From: Pseudomonas benzenivorans
GTDB lineage: Bacteria; Pseudomonadota; Gammaproteobacteria; Pseudomonadales; Pseudomonadaceae
Length of the DNA stretch: 64,000 nt
Assembly: GCF_033547155.1 (NCBI RefSeq)
Contig: NZ_CP137892.1
Location: 434,001 to 498,000, forward strand
Direction of reading: 5' to 3'
Part shown: positions 46,372 through 55,438 of the stretch, in pieces
How the letters are laid out: each line of letters starts with the position of its first letter
Numbering within the stretch: the first letter of the stretch is position 1
Notes under the pieces: model-generated
The model's input: only the letters and a program-made list of their open reading frames with translations
What the model was told of the DNA's origin: nothing
Database searches by the model: none
Program-made: the position numbers and the translations under genes

Positions 46372-47415
46372 TCACATGGCCAGCCCTTCGGCCAGTTCGC
46401 GGGTCAGCTCGGCGGCGCCGATGGGCCGGCAGCCGGCGAGGTTCTGCCCGGCCCAGAGCGGCGAGCAGTCGCCCAGGCCCTGGCGTTCGGCGGCGGTGCG
46501 CAGGGGTGCGAGGACGGCCGCGGCCAGGGGGAAGGCCGGCACCTCGGCCGGCAGGGCGCCGAGGTTGCGCATCAGACGGTTGACGATGCCCCGCGCCGGG
46601 CGGCCGCTGAACAGGGTGGTCAGCGCCGTGTGGCGCGCCGCCTCGCTCTGCAGGGCGGCGCGGTGCACCGCGCTGGTGCTGGCCTCGGGGCACAGCAGGT
46701 AGGCGCTGCCGACCTGCACCCCGGCCGCGCCCAGGCGCCGCGCCGCGGCGACTCCGGCGGCGTCGGCGATGCCGCCGGCGGCGATCACCGGCAGGCGCAC
46801 GGCCCGCACCACCTGCGGCAGCAGGGCGAAGGTGCCGAGCTGGGTGGACAGGTCCGGGTCGAGGAACAGGCCGCGATGGCCGCCGGCCTCCAGGCCCTGG
46901 GCGATGATCGCATCGACGCCGCGGGCCTCCAGCCACAGGGCCTCGGCCACCGTGGTGGCGCAACCGAGGATCTTCGCCCCGCTGGCCCGCACCCGGTCCA
47001 GCAGCGCCGCCTCCGGCAGGCCGAAGTGGAAGCTGACCACCGCCGGGCGTAGCTCCTCCACCAGCTCGGCCATGGCCGCGTCGAAGGGCTGGCGCCCGGG
47101 GCCGGCGGGGACGCTGGCGGGGTCGACGTCGAACTCGGCATAGAAGGGCGCCAGCCGCTCGCGCCAGGCGGCCTCGCGGGCCGCATCCGCGAGTGGTTGG
47201 ACATGGCAGAAGAAGTTGAGGTTGCACGGCCGGTCGGTCGCCGCGCGCAGGGCCAGCAGCTGCGTGCGCAGGCCGGCGGCGTCGAGCATGGCCGCCGGCA
47301 GTGAGCCGAGGCCGCCGGCCTGGCACACGGCGATAGCCAGGCGCTGGTCCTGGGCGCCGGCCATGGGCGCCTGGATGATGGGCAGTTCGCAGCCGAGCAA
47401 TGTCTGTAGGGTCAT
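46372..47415 (-). CDS. Nitronate monooxygenase (2-nitropropane dioxygenase family)
   Basis: 347 residues, FMN-dependent TIM barrel. It starts at ATG 47415 (MTLQTLLGCELPIIQAPMAG), the family's N-terminus. Further landmarks are GGLGSLPAAML, ILGCATTVAEALWLEARGVDAIIAQGLEAGGHRG and VIAAGGIADAAGVAAARRLGAAGVQVGSAYLLC, which bind FMN and its phosphate. The enzyme oxidises alkyl nitronates, toxic products such as propionate-3-nitronate. It sits between the acyl-CoA dehydrogenase and rlmJ; I do not recall it at this place in PAO1. Some family members are FMN reductases instead, so substrate is open. Confidence 0.88.
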   Translation of the reverse strand: MTLQTLLGCELPIIQAPMAGAQDQRLAIAVCQAGGLGSLPAAMLDAAGLRTQLLALRAATDRPCNLNFFCHVQPLADAAREAAWRERLAPFYAEFDVDPASVPAGPGRQPFDAAMAELVEELRPAVVSFHFGLPEAALLDRVRASGAKILGCATTVAEALWLEARGVDAIIAQGLEAGGHRGLFLDPDLSTQLGTFALLPQVVRAVRLPVIAAGGIADAAGVAAARRLGAAGVQVGSAYLLCPEASTSAVHRAALQSEAARHTALTTLFSGRPARGIVNRLMRNLGALPAEVPAFPLAAAVLAPLRTAAERQGLGDCSPLWAGQNLAGCRPIGAAELTRELAEGLAM

Positions 47416-47527
47416 GGGGCCTCCTTGGCCGCAGCGGGGGGAGGGCGAGCATGCCACAGTTGGCGTATCGGTTCGTCGCCCGCGGTCGCGGCCGGTTACA
47501 CTGCGCGCCTGTCCCGAGGGAGTCCCG

Positions 47528-48364
47528 ATGAACTACCGCCATGCCTTCCACGCCGGCAACCACGCCGACGTGCTCAAACACCTGGTCCTGAGCCGACTGC
47601 TCGCCCTGCTGGGGCGCAAGGAGGCCCCCTTCGCCTACCTCGACAGCCATGCCGGTGTCGGCCTCTACGACCTGGCCGGCGATCAGGCCAGCCGCACCGG
47701 CGAGTGGCGCGAGGGCATCGGCCGCCTGTGGCAGGCCGCGGCGGCGCCGGAGCTGCTGCAGGACTACCTCGAGGTGATCCGCGCCATGAACCCGGATGGC
47801 CCGCTGCGCTACTACCCCGGCTCGCCGGAGCTGGCGCGGCTGCTCAGCCGCGAGCAGGACCGCCTGCAGCTCAACGAGAAGCACCCGGAGGACGGTGCGC
47901 TGCTCAAGGACAACATGCGCGGCGACCGCCGCGTGGCGGTGCACCGGGGCGAGGGTTGGCATGTGCCGCGGGCGCTGCTGCCGACCCGGGAGAAGCGCGT
48001 GCTGCTGCTGATCGACCCGCCGTTCGAGCAGGCCGACGAGCTGGAGCGCTGCCTGCAGGCGCTCGGCGAGGCCCTGGGGCGGATGCGTCAGGCGATCGTG
48101 GCGATCTGGTACCCGATCAAGGACGAGCGCCAGCTCAAGCGCTTCTATGCCGGCCTGCAGCGTAGCGGCGCACCCAAGCTGCTGCGCGCCGAGCTGCTGG
48201 TGCACCGTCCGGACGACCCCGCGCGCCTGGCCGGTTCGGGCCTGGCCATCGCCAACCCGCCTTGGGGCCTGGAGCAGGAGCTCCAGCAGCTGCTGCCCTG
48301 GCTGGCCGAGCACCTGGCCCAGAGCGAGGGCGGCTGGCGCCTGGACTGGCCGGTGCCGGAATGA
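47528..48364 (+). CDS. rlmJ: 23S rRNA (adenine(2030)-N6)-methyltransferase
   Basis: 278 residues. RlmJ methylates A2030 in 23S rRNA. The N-terminal signature MNYRHAFHAGNHADVLKHLVL is highly characteristic; SAM-binding residues lie in YLDSHAGVGLYDL, and the catalytic N6-adenine motif is DPPFE. The ATG is at 47528 and the stop lies 4 bases from the end of the convergent HD-GYP gene. The length is that of the family. It is probably monocistronic. Confidence 0.96.
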   Translation: MNYRHAFHAGNHADVLKHLVLSRLLALLGRKEAPFAYLDSHAGVGLYDLAGDQASRTGEWREGIGRLWQAAAAPELLQDYLEVIRAMNPDGPLRYYPGSPELARLLSREQDRLQLNEKHPEDGALLKDNMRGDRRVAVHRGEGWHVPRALLPTREKRVLLLIDPPFEQADELERCLQALGEALGRMRQAIVAIWYPIKDERQLKRFYAGLQRSGAPKLLRAELLVHRPDDPARLAGSGLAIANPPWGLEQELQQLLPWLAEHLAQSEGGWRLDWPVPE

Positions 48365-48368
48365 CGCC

Positions 48369-49613
48369 CTAGCGCCCCGCCTGCGGTTCCACGTAGTAGC
48401 TCACCTGCTGGCGCGGACTGAGGTACTCGTACACCGTGCCGGGCAGCTCGCCGGGGCGCAGGCTGCGGGCGATCGCCAGGCCCGGCTCGTCCAGTAGGTC
48501 GAGGATCGGTGCCTCGGTCTTGGGCAGCTGCTCGTCGTACAGGATCAGCGTGGGCCTGAGCGGCCGGCCGGGGTTCATGCCCAGCACCAGGCCGTAGCGC
48601 TGGTCGTCCAGCTGCACCAGGCTGCCGGGCGGGTAGACCCCCATGCAGCGGATAAAGGCCTTGAGTGCCACCTCGTCGAAGCGCTCGCGCTCCTGGGCGA
48701 ACATCCGCGACAGGGCCTCGTGGGGGCTGAGGGCGTCCTCGACCCGCAGCGGGTTGCACAGGTTGTCGAACCTATTGGTGATGCACACCAGGCGGCTGAG
48801 GCGGCCGATCGCCGCTTCGCGCAGCTGGCGCGGGTAGCCGCTGCCGTCGCAGTACTCGTGGTGCTCGTGGATGATGCGCAGCACCTCGTCGTCGAGCATC
48901 AGGCGCTGGCCCATGCGCAGGCCGAACTCGGTGTGCAGTTGCAGCAGCTGTTGCTCGGGGCGGGTCAGCGGCTCGCTCTTGAGCAGCACCTTGCTCGGCA
49001 CCTCGAGCTTACCGGTGTCATGCAGCAGCGCCCCCAGGCCCAGGGTGTGGACGGCCTCGGCGTCCAGGCCGAGCTGGCGTCCCAGCAGCATGGACAACAC
49101 GGTGACGTTGAGGGCATGGGAGTGGGCATCCTCGGCGGCCTTGCCGGTGATGTTGTGCAACACCACCTCATGATCACCGCACATGGCCTCGACCAGGCCG
49201 CGTACCACCTCGCCGGCCTGGCGGATGGCATGTTCGGGCTGGCTGCGCAGCGTCTGGTTGAGCGTCTTGACCTGTTGGCCGGCCTTGAGAAAGCTGCGGT
49301 CCACCTCGGCCAGGCGTTTGCGCAGGGCCCTGAGGGTATCGGCCCGGGCCTGCCGCGCCAGGGCCAGGGCATCGACCGCAGGTGCCGGCATAGGCTCGGG
49401 TGCGGCCGTCGGCAGTGGCGGTGGCGGGCAATCGCTGCGCGCCGGGTCGTAGCGCAGCTGCGCCAGGCCCAGGGCCCGCAGCGCGTCGATCTGGCCCTGG
49501 TCCTTGATCTTGAAGCTGTTGCGGGCGAAACCGTGCTTCCACCAGCTCAGCTCGAGCTGGATGAACAGGCCGACGCACAGCTGCTCGGGGCGGATGAGAT
49601 GGCCGTCGGGCAT
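48369..49613 (-). CDS. HD-GYP domain protein, probable c-di-GMP phosphodiesterase
   Basis: 414 residues. An N-terminal DUF3391-like domain (about 1-110, VGLFIQLELSWWKHGFARNSF) is followed by an HD-GYP domain (about 140-320) with the metal residues His198-Asp199 (LLHDTGKLEVP) and HHEYCDGSGYP (GYP at 259-261). Such proteins hydrolyse cyclic di-GMP to GMP. All metal-binding residues I can check are present, so activity is likely. It precedes msrA and the EAL-domain gene dipA on the same strand, placing two c-di-GMP phosphodiesterases within 4.7 kb. Spacing (about 77 bases to msrA) does not prove co-transcription. Confidence 0.92.
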   Translation of the reverse strand: MPDGHLIRPEQLCVGLFIQLELSWWKHGFARNSFKIKDQGQIDALRALGLAQLRYDPARSDCPPPPLPTAAPEPMPAPAVDALALARQARADTLRALRKRLAEVDRSFLKAGQQVKTLNQTLRSQPEHAIRQAGEVVRGLVEAMCGDHEVVLHNITGKAAEDAHSHALNVTVLSMLLGRQLGLDAEAVHTLGLGALLHDTGKLEVPSKVLLKSEPLTRPEQQLLQLHTEFGLRMGQRLMLDDEVLRIIHEHHEYCDGSGYPRQLREAAIGRLSRLVCITNRFDNLCNPLRVEDALSPHEALSRMFAQERERFDEVALKAFIRCMGVYPPGSLVQLDDQRYGLVLGMNPGRPLRPTLILYDEQLPKTEAPILDLLDEPGLAIARSLRPGELPGTVYEYLSPRQQVSYYVEPQAGR

Positions 49614-49690
49614 GGGGGCTCGCGGGGTAGACTAGTGGCTAATGGCCAGAGTATATCCTTTTGTCCGCCAGCGGTTGCGTCGCGCCGGCC

Positions 49691-50338
49691 TCAGGCCGGC
49701 AGGCAGACGCCGGTGCCAGCCAGGCCGCAATAGCCGCCGGGGTTCTTCGCCAGGTACTGCTGGTGATAGGCCTCGGCATAGTAGAAGGGCGGCGCCTCGG
49801 CGATCTCGGTGGTGATGGCGCCGAGGCCGGCCTTGTCCAGCTCGGCCTGGAACCTGGCCTGGCTGGCCAGGGCCGCGGCCAGTTGTTCGGCGCCGTAGCA
49901 GTAGATGGCCGAGCGATATTGGCTGCCGACATCGTTGCCCTGACGCATGCCCTGGGTGGGGTTGTGCGCCTCCCAGAATACCCGGAGCAGGGCAGCGAAG
50001 CTGATCAGTTGCGGGTCGAAGACCACCAGCACCACCTCCGTGTGGCCGGTCAGTCCCGAGCAGGTTTCCTCGTAGGTCGGGTTGGGCGTGTGGCCGCCGG
50101 CATAGCCGACCGCGGTGGTCCACACCCCCGGTTGCTGCCAGAAGCGTCGCTCGGCGCCCCAGAAGCAGCCGAGGCCGAATAGCACCCGTTGCAGGCCCGC
50201 CGGGAAGGGCGGCTGCAGCGGGCGACCATTGACATAGTGGGCGTCCGGCACCGGCAGCGGTGTGGCGCGTCCGGGCAGGGCCTGATCGGCACTGGGCAGG
50301 TGCAGTTTGTGGGCGAGTATTTGCGAGCGTAGAACCAT
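49691..50338 (-). CDS. msrA: Peptide methionine sulfoxide reductase A
   Basis: 215 residues. MsrA reduces the S-epimer of methionine sulfoxide in proteins, using thioredoxin. The catalytic Cys58 is in the invariant GCFWGAE; downstream are [29 protein letters not shown] and YRSAIYC-type residues ([13 protein letters not shown]). A resolving Cys is present near the C-terminus ([13 protein letters not shown]). The N-terminal extension of about 50 residues ([19 protein letters not shown]) is usual for proteobacterial MsrA. It stands between the two c-di-GMP genes, 70 bases from dipA. Confidence 0.96.
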   Translation of the reverse strand: MVLRSQILAHKLHLPSADQALPGRATPLPVPDAHYVNGRPLQPPFPAGLQRVLFGLGCFWGAERRFWQQPGVWTTAVGYAGGHTPNPTYEETCSGLTGHTEVVLVVFDPQLISFAALLRVFWEAHNPTQGMRQGNDVGSQYRSAIYCYGAEQLAAALASQARFQAELDKAGLGAITTEIAEAPPFYYAEAYHQQYLAKNPGGYCGLAGTGVCLPA

Positions 50339-50407
50339 GTAGCCTGTCCTCGACGAAGAGCCTGTGAGCAGATAGACCGCGGGGCTGCGGCAGAGTTACA
50401 CCCCCGG

Positions 50408-53077
50408 TCAGACCGGTGATCGGCGCGGGTAGCGTTTCAGGCGCTCGACCAGCTCGCGTCCGGCGATCGGCCGGTCGAACAGATAGCCCTGGCCGATATC
50501 GCACTGCTGGCGGCGCAGGAAGCCCAGCTGGGCGGCGCCCTCGATGCCCTCGGCGACCACCTTGAGCTTCAGATTGTGGGCCATGGCGATCACCGCCGAG
50601 GTGATTTCCATGTCGTCCTGGTTTTCCGGGATGTCCTTGATGAAGCTGCGATCGATCTTGATCACGTCGATGGGGAACTTCTTCAGGTAGCTCAGCGAGG
50701 AATAACCGGTGCCGAAGTCGTCCATCGCCAGGGTCAGGCCCAGGCTCTTGAGGCGACTGAGCTGGTCGCGGGTGTCGTCGGTGGCCTCCAGCAACAGGCC
50801 CTCGGTCAGCTCCAGCTCGAGCAGTGCCGGGGGCAGCTGTTCCTCCTTCAGGATCGTGGCGATGGCGCCGACCAGGTCGGGGTCGGAGAACTGCTTGGGC
50901 GACAGGTTGATCGCCACCTGCAGGCTGCCCAGGCCGAGCGTGGCCAACTGCTTGCTCATCCGGCAGGCCTGGCGCGCCACCCACTTGCCGATGGGGATGA
51001 TCAGGCCGGTTTCCTCGGCCACGGCGATGAACTGGTCCGGGCGGATCATGCCCTTCTCCGGGTGCTGCCAGCGCAGCAGGGCCTCCATGCCGAGCAGCTG
51101 GCCGCTCCTGAGGCACAACTTGGGCTGGTAGAAGACCTCCAGTTCGTTCTGGGTCAGGGCGCGGCGCAGGTTGCTCTCGACGAACAGCTTGTAGTCGGCC
51201 TCGGCGTTCAGCGCCGCGGTGAACAGCTGCAGCTGGTGCTTGCCGTTGGCCTTGGCCTTGTGCAGGGCCAGGCCGGCATGCTTCATCAGGGTCTGCGGGT
51301 CCTGCCCGTGCAGGGGGGCGCAGGCCAGGCCCACCGAGGCGGTGACGCTGATCAGCTGGTTGTCGACGAACAACGGCTTGTCCAGGGTCTGCAAGACCTG
51401 CAGGGCGGTGTGCTGGCCCTCCTCGATGCCGTGGTCTTCCAGCAGGATGGCGAACTCGTTGCTGGCGAAGCGCGCCAGCACGCCGGTCGGGGCCAGGCTG
51501 TTGCGCAGGCGTCGGGCCAGGCTGCTCAGCAGCTTGTCGCCGGTCTGGTGGCCGAGGCTGTCGTTGATCCGCTTGAAGTTGTCGATGTCCACCAGCAGCA
51601 GGCTCAGCGGCTTGCCGTCGGCCAGGGAGAAGCGCTCCTCCAGGGCCCGGATGAAGGCGTAACGGTTGCTCAGGCCGGTGAGGTTGTCGCTGAAGGCCAG
51701 GCGCTCGATGCGCTGCTGAGCCTGCTTGCCCTCGGTGATGTCCTCGTAGATGCCGATGTAATGAGTCAGGCTGCCGTCTTCGCCATGCACCTTGGAGATC
51801 GACAGCTGGCTCCAATAGGGCTCGAAGTTCTTGCGCCGGCTCTTGAATTCGCCCTGCCAGCTGTTGTGCTCGGACAGCCCGGAACCGGCGGCGAACAGCA
51901 GGTCGCTGAGGTTTTCCAGGGCCGGCAGTTCGGACAGGCGGCGGCCCTGGACCTCCTCGGCGCTGTATTGGGTGATGGCGGTGAAGCTCGGGTTGACGTA
52001 CTCCACCAGGCCGTCGCGGTCCAGCAGGATGAAGGCGCTGGCGCTCTGCTCGACCGCGCGCTGGAACAGGTGCAGGGCACTGGCGGCGCTGCGCCGCTGA
52101 TGGTTGCTCAGTACCTGGGCGTACTGGTCGGCCAGCTCGCCGGCCAAGGCGATTTCGTCGGCCAGCCAGGTGCGTCGTTCGCCGACATGCTCCAGGCAGA
52201 GCACGCCAACCACCTCGCCGCCGACGCGGACGCTGGCATCGAGCATGGCGCCGATGCCCAGGGGCGCCAGGTAGTGCCGGTTCAGCTCGCGGGTGCGCGG
52301 GTCGTTCGGGGCATCATGGGCGTCGATGGTCCGGCCGCTGTGCAAGGCGTGCAGGTACACCGGGTAGGGGCTGACGTCCAGGGGCGCGCCCTGCTCGAAC
52401 AGGTCGATATCGTGGCGGTACAGGGCCACGGGCTCGAGTGTCGCCCCCTGCAGGCTCCAGATGCCCGCCCGGGCCACTCCGTAGATTTCGCAAGCGGCCC
52501 GGGTAATGAGTTCGGCGGCTTCGTGCAGCGGGTCGTTGCTGCTGTAGCGATGGCGAGCCAGGCGCAGGATCAGATCCTGCTGGACGCGGGAGCGCAGCCG
52601 TTCGGGAGAGATCGGCGGTTTCGGCTGTGGCTGGTTCGCCGCCAGCAGCTCGTTGAGCCCCGGTGCGGCCTCGACCACCGGCCCGCCGTCGGCCATCAGC
52701 AGGTAGCCGCGCAGCAGCTGGCGGTTGCGTTGCTTGAAGGGCTCGCCCAGCTCCGTCAGCCGCAGCGGGCCGCGGGGCGTGTGCAGGGTGTAATGCACCA
52801 GGTAGCGTGGCTGGCGGGCCAGCTGCTGCTGGATGGCGTCGTGTTGGCGGTGGCGCGCCTCGGGCTCCATCAGGCTGGCGTAGGGGGCGTCGAGCAGGGC
52901 GCAGAGGTCGCTGGCGGGGATGCCCAGGTGCTGCTCGCAGTCGGGGTCGAGAAACAACAGCGTCCAGCTCGCCTCGTTGAGCCGCTCGAAGCGCAGCAGG
53001 CCAAGTTGCGAAGGCACTGGCAACTGCGTCACAGCCTCGGCCGCTAGTCGGCTCGCGGCATCGGTATGGCTTTTCAT
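50408..53077 (-). CDS. dipA: GAF-PAS-GGDEF-EAL protein, c-di-GMP phosphodiesterase DipA
   Basis: 889 residues from ATG 53077. Order of domains: an N-terminal PAS-like region, a GAF domain (about 190-340), a PAS domain with PAC (about 350-470), a GGDEF domain whose signature is degenerate (ASNEF, near residue 540) and an EAL domain with EALLRW (near 663), MDDFGTGYSSL and VIKIDRSFI. The GGDEF is expected to be inactive or regulatory while the EAL keeps all signature residues, so hydrolysis of c-di-GMP is the likely activity. P. aeruginosa DipA, in the same place, promotes biofilm dispersal. It is divergent from the small periplasmic protein gene. Confidence 0.92.
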   Translation of the reverse strand: MKSHTDAASRLAAEAVTQLPVPSQLGLLRFERLNEASWTLLFLDPDCEQHLGIPASDLCALLDAPYASLMEPEARHRQHDAIQQQLARQPRYLVHYTLHTPRGPLRLTELGEPFKQRNRQLLRGYLLMADGGPVVEAAPGLNELLAANQPQPKPPISPERLRSRVQQDLILRLARHRYSSNDPLHEAAELITRAACEIYGVARAGIWSLQGATLEPVALYRHDIDLFEQGAPLDVSPYPVYLHALHSGRTIDAHDAPNDPRTRELNRHYLAPLGIGAMLDASVRVGGEVVGVLCLEHVGERRTWLADEIALAGELADQYAQVLSNHQRRSAASALHLFQRAVEQSASAFILLDRDGLVEYVNPSFTAITQYSAEEVQGRRLSELPALENLSDLLFAAGSGLSEHNSWQGEFKSRRKNFEPYWSQLSISKVHGEDGSLTHYIGIYEDITEGKQAQQRIERLAFSDNLTGLSNRYAFIRALEERFSLADGKPLSLLLVDIDNFKRINDSLGHQTGDKLLSSLARRLRNSLAPTGVLARFASNEFAILLEDHGIEEGQHTALQVLQTLDKPLFVDNQLISVTASVGLACAPLHGQDPQTLMKHAGLALHKAKANGKHQLQLFTAALNAEADYKLFVESNLRRALTQNELEVFYQPKLCLRSGQLLGMEALLRWQHPEKGMIRPDQFIAVAEETGLIIPIGKWVARQACRMSKQLATLGLGSLQVAINLSPKQFSDPDLVGAIATILKEEQLPPALLELELTEGLLLEATDDTRDQLSRLKSLGLTLAMDDFGTGYSSLSYLKKFPIDVIKIDRSFIKDIPENQDDMEITSAVIAMAHNLKLKVVAEGIEGAAQLGFLRRQQCDIGQGYLFDRPIAGRELVERLKRYPRRSPV

Positions 53078-53154
53078 TGGGCGGCTGGCTTCCAGTATGC
53101 TGACCGAGTCGGGGTCTCGGCCCACTTCACTATCGCGTCGGGCAAGGGTGCATC

Positions 53155-53682
53155 ATGCAAATACGACTGACAAGAAATCTAATCGCTTCGTTGCTGCTGG
53201 GTGGCCTGCTGGCCAATCCGCTGTTCGCCGCGGAGTCCGCGACAGGCCTGACTGGCGCCGAGCAGGCGCGTTACCTGAGCGAGCTCAAGCGCCTGTACCT
53301 GACCCAGGACGAGCGTCAGGCGTTGCTGGCCCACAGCAACGACCTGCTCAAGACCTATGCCCTGAGCGCCGCCTACCAGGTCGGTCAGGCGCAGCGCCAG
53401 GACCTGCTCTATCAGCTGCGCCTGGGCGCGCCGGGCGAGCTGCTGTTGCGCGAGGAGAGCCGCGGCGCCCAGGGCACCGATATCGCCGTGCGCAACCAGC
53501 GCATCGCCCTGTTCGGCGTCGACCCCTTTATCCGCTACGACTGCCCGCCGAGTGGCATCAGTTGCGTGCTGTTCAGCCCGGCGGACGGCAGCCCGCTGCT
53601 CAGCATAGTGCGGGACCATCAGGGCGCGGCTGAGCTGGCCAAGGCCCTGAGCTTCCTGATTCGCAACCTGCAGAAAGGCTAG
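53155..53682 (+). CDS. Predicted periplasmic protein of unknown function
   Basis: 175 residues with a clear signal peptide (LIASLLLGGLLANPLFA-AES). The mature part is helical at first (GLTGAEQARYLSELKRLYLT, then ERQALLAHSNDLLKTYAL) and beta-rich later (LLYQLRLGAPGELLLREES). Cys130 and Cys137 flank PPSGIS and could form a disulfide. I recognise no family. It reads away from dipA with 77 bases between the starts and converges on aceF. A role with the c-di-GMP phosphodiesterase is possible only by proximity. ATG 53155 has GGGCAAGGGTG upstream. Confidence 0.8.
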   Translation: MQIRLTRNLIASLLLGGLLANPLFAAESATGLTGAEQARYLSELKRLYLTQDERQALLAHSNDLLKTYALSAAYQVGQAQRQDLLYQLRLGAPGELLLREESRGAQGTDIAVRNQRIALFGVDPFIRYDCPPSGISCVLFSPADGSPLLSIVRDHQGAAELAKALSFLIRNLQKG

Positions 53683-53705
53683 GGCGCGGCACCCGCCGGA
53701 CAGGC

Positions 53706-53733
53706 AAAAAAAACCCCGCCTAGGGGCGGGGTT
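53706..53733 (-). terminator. Rho-independent terminator of aceEF
   Basis: On the minus strand a 9-base stem AACCCCGCC / GGCGGGGTT with a CCTA loop runs into eight T (53713-53706). It lies 41 bases past the aceF stop. On the plus strand there is no T run, so it is weaker for the convergent unknown gene. Confidence 0.85.
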
Positions 53734-53774
53734 GAGGATACGAGCGTGGCGTGCTCGAAAGCTGTAGCCGGGAC

Positions 53775-55427
53775 TTACAGCAGCAGCGTGCGGATGTCTC
53801 CCAGCACTTCGCCCAGGCGCTTGGTGAAGCGCGCCGCGGCGGCGCCGTTGATCACCCGGTGGTCGTAGGACAGCGACAGCGGCAGCATCAGCTTGGGCTG
53901 GAAGGCCTTGCCGTCCCACACCGGCTGCATGGTCGCCTTGCTCACACCGAGGATCGCCACCTCCGGCGCATTGACGATCGGCGTGAAGCCGGTGCCGCCG
54001 ATGTGGCCGAGGCTGGAGATGGTGAAGCAGGCGCCCTGCATGGCATCGGCCGAGAGCTTCTTGGTACGCGCCTTTTCCGCCAGTTCGGCGGCCTCGGCGG
54101 CCAGTTGCAGCAGGCTCTTCTGGTCGACGTCGCGGATCACCGGGACCAGCAGGCCGTCCGGGGTGTCCACGGCGAAGCCGATGTGCACGTATTTCTTGCG
54201 GATCACCGCCTTGCCGCTCGGTGCCAGGGAACTGTTGAAGTCCGGCAGCTCCTTGAGCAGGTGGGCGCAGGCCTTGAGCAGCAGCGGCAGCACGGTCAGC
54301 TTGACCCCGGCCTTCTCGGCGACGGCCTTCTGGGCGACGCGGAAGGCTTCCAGCTCGGTGATGTCGGCCGAGTCGAACTGGGTCACGTGGGGCACGTTGA
54401 GCCAGCTGCGGTGCAGGTTGGCGGCGCCGACCTGCATCAGGCGGGTCATCGCCACTTCTTCCACTTCGCCGAACTTGCTGAAGTCCACGACCGGGATTGG
54501 CGGGATGCCGGCGCCGCCGGTGGCGCCGGCCGGCGCCTCCTTGGCCTTCTGCATCATCGCCTTGACGTAAACCTGCACGTCCTCCTTGAGGATCCGGCCC
54601 TTCGGTCCGCTGCCGTTGATGGCGCCGAGTTCGACGCCGAACTCGCGGGCCAGCTGGCGTACCGCCGGGCCGGCATGCACCTTGGCGCCGTCACGCTTGG
54701 GCGCGGCGGCGACGTTGGCGGCGGCCGCCGCCAGCTTGGCGATGGCACTGACCTCGGCGGCTACCTCCGGCGAGGCGCCGGCGGGGGTGCGATGCACCGC
54801 TTCTTCGCCAGCCGGGGGCTGGGCCGGGGCGGCGGCCGGCGCTGCGGCACCGGCCACTTTCAGCTTGAGGATCAGGTCGCCGGTGCCGACCTCGGCATCC
54901 AGTGCCACCTCGACGCTTTCCACCACGCCGGCGGCCGGCGAGGGAATCTCCATGCTCGCCTTGTCCGACTCCAGGGTGATCAGCGACTGGTCGGCCTCGA
55001 CCTGGTCGCCGGCCTTGACCAGCACCTCGATGACCTTGGCCTTGCCGGCCGAGCCGATATCCGGGACATGGACATCCTGCACCGACTCGGCGGCAGGGGC
55101 GGACGCCGCCGGGGCCTCGGCTTTCGCCTCGGGCTGCTGCGCCTGGGGGGCCTCCTCGCGCGGCTGTTCGGCCTTGGGCGCGGCCTCGGCCGCGCCTTCG
55201 GTTTCCAGCTCGAGCAGCTCATCGCCCTCTTTCAGGCGGTCGCCCAGCTTGACCTTGAGGCTCTTGATGACCCCGGCCTTGGGCGCCGGGATTTCCATGC
55301 TGGCCTTGTCCGACTCCAGGGTCAGCAGGCTCTGGTCGGCCTCGATACGGTCGCCGACCTTGACCATCAGCTCGATGACTTCGCCTTCGCCACTGCCGAT
55401 ATCGGGTACGCGGATTAGTTCGCTCAC
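53775..55427 (-). CDS. aceF: Pyruvate dehydrogenase E2, dihydrolipoamide acetyltransferase
   Basis: 550 residues, core of the pyruvate dehydrogenase complex. Two N-terminal lipoyl domains (about 1-75 and 118-190) each carry the lipoylated Lys in ESDKASMEIP, joined by Ala/Pro/Glu-rich linkers; a peripheral-subunit-binding domain follows (VHAGPAVRQLAREFGVELGAI) and then the catalytic domain. The active-site stretch is SYDHRVINGAAAARF, with Asn where E. coli has Asp, as in Azotobacter-type E2. The start is GTG 55427 with AAGGAGACGCACC upstream, 11 bases after the aceE stop, so both are one operon ended by the terminator downstream. Confidence 0.96.
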   Translation of the reverse strand: MSELIRVPDIGSGEGEVIELMVKVGDRIEADQSLLTLESDKASMEIPAPKAGVIKSLKVKLGDRLKEGDELLELETEGAAEAAPKAEQPREEAPQAQQPEAKAEAPAASAPAAESVQDVHVPDIGSAGKAKVIEVLVKAGDQVEADQSLITLESDKASMEIPSPAAGVVESVEVALDAEVGTGDLILKLKVAGAAAPAAAPAQPPAGEEAVHRTPAGASPEVAAEVSAIAKLAAAAANVAAAPKRDGAKVHAGPAVRQLAREFGVELGAINGSGPKGRILKEDVQVYVKAMMQKAKEAPAGATGGAGIPPIPVVDFSKFGEVEEVAMTRLMQVGAANLHRSWLNVPHVTQFDSADITELEAFRVAQKAVAEKAGVKLTVLPLLLKACAHLLKELPDFNSSLAPSGKAVIRKKYVHIGFAVDTPDGLLVPVIRDVDQKSLLQLAAEAAELAEKARTKKLSADAMQGACFTISSLGHIGGTGFTPIVNAPEVAILGVSKATMQPVWDGKAFQPKLMLPLSLSYDHRVINGAAAARFTKRLGEVLGDIRTLLL

Positions 55428-55438
55428 GGTGCGTCTCC

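Noticed and set aside
53775-55427. AceF active site HRVING (Asn for Asp) as an inactivating change
   Set aside because: Azotobacter-type E2 proteins also have Asn at this place and are active.
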